A model generated the notes under the pieces. That model was not told the DNA's origin, ran no database searches, and worked only from the letters and a program-made list of their open reading frames with translations. A stretch of 64,000 nucleotides of DNA from the NCBI GenBank assembly GCA_026826555.1, contig JAKSZT010000142.1:388075-452074 (forward strand), written 5' to 3'. Below, piece after piece: positions 63,735 to 64,000 of this stretch (position 1 is its first letter; every line of letters starts with the position of its first letter). Made by a program: the position numbers and the translations under genes. Source of the stretch: Tolypeutes matacus. Lineage: Eukaryota > Chordata > Mammalia > Cingulata > Chlamyphoridae.

Positions 63735-63822
63735 TTTTTTTTTTAAAGAGGTACTGGGGATTAAACCCAAGACCTTATACATAGCAAGCAGGTGCTCAAC
63801 CATTGAGCTATACTGGCTCTCT
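63735..63822 (-). mobile_element. Short tRNA SINE, minus
   Basis: Poly-T, 'gaggtactggggattaaacc' and 'accattgagctatactggct', the complement of a diverged tRNA-Ala-like head. Possible 6-bp duplication 'gacact'. Confidence 0.82.
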
Positions 63823-64000
63823 GACACTATCTTCTAATTAGAAGCTAGCCTGGGAAAACTGTGTCTAAAATTCAGAACTCAGATAAAGTCTCCATATCAT
63901 CTAAATTGTAAACTATACTGTAAATCACTGACAATGTTTAGTTGCTATATTTTGCTATCTGCATAACAGTTATAACAATGCTAACAACCAAAAAAAAAAA

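Overview
This window is mammalian genomic DNA, most likely from a xenarthran, and within Xenarthra most likely an armadillo. The main evidence is about twenty copies of tRNA-Ala-derived SINEs. They have a head that reads like 'GATGTGGCTCAA...GGTTCGATCCC', often a body rich in 'gacacagagag', and an A-rich tail. This matches the DAS SINEs known from Dasypus. Several L1 lineages, MaLR-like solo LTRs and ancient MIR, L2 and hAT fossils complete the picture. There are no bacterial-style operons or CRISPR arrays.

Only one cellular protein gene was recognised: purine nucleoside phosphorylase (PNP), on the minus strand between about 49.13 and 56.96 kb. All six coding exons are visible (11+170+104+176+191+218 nt = 870 nt, 289 codons plus stop). 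Every splice site is GT/AG, and phase and reading frame are intact. The active-site residues of the trimeric mammalian enzyme are all present. A TATA box and an inverted CCAAT box lie upstream of exon 1, and an AATAAA lies 3' of the stop. Its introns hold one old solo LTR and three SINEs, all on the strand opposite to the gene.

Layout. 0-4.6 kb: plus-strand L1 with broken ORFs. 4.6-7.5 kb: 5' part of an antisense L1. 7.5-31.2 kb: largely unique intergenic DNA with scattered SINEs, MIR, L2, CR1-clade LINE and LTR pieces, a 35-nt U2 snRNA fragment with target-site duplications, and a chimeric L1-mediated insertion. 31.2-39.6 kb: one full-length but dead L1 bounded by 16-bp near-identical duplications. 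Four later insertions interrupt it: a SINE, a 1.57-kb non-coding retroelement of an unnamed family that itself carries a U4 snRNA fragment and a 400-N assembly gap, the 3' end of an mRNA, and a solo LTR. 40.6-40.95 kb: second copy of the unnamed family. 42-46.7 kb: old L1 with younger L1, LTR and SINE nested inside. 47.2 kb: a well-preserved hAT-type MITE. 49.1-57 kb: PNP. 57-64 kb: PNP upstream flank with SINEs, MIR, a MaLR-like LTR and unique DNA.

The strongest second-look items come from the activity of an L1-type retrotransposition machinery acting on unusual templates: two tailless snRNA fragments, an mRNA 3' end, a chimeric flank-plus-L1 transcript, a tail-only insertion, dimeric SINEs, and a young non-coding family of unknown origin. 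Family names are by recognition only; no database search was possible.
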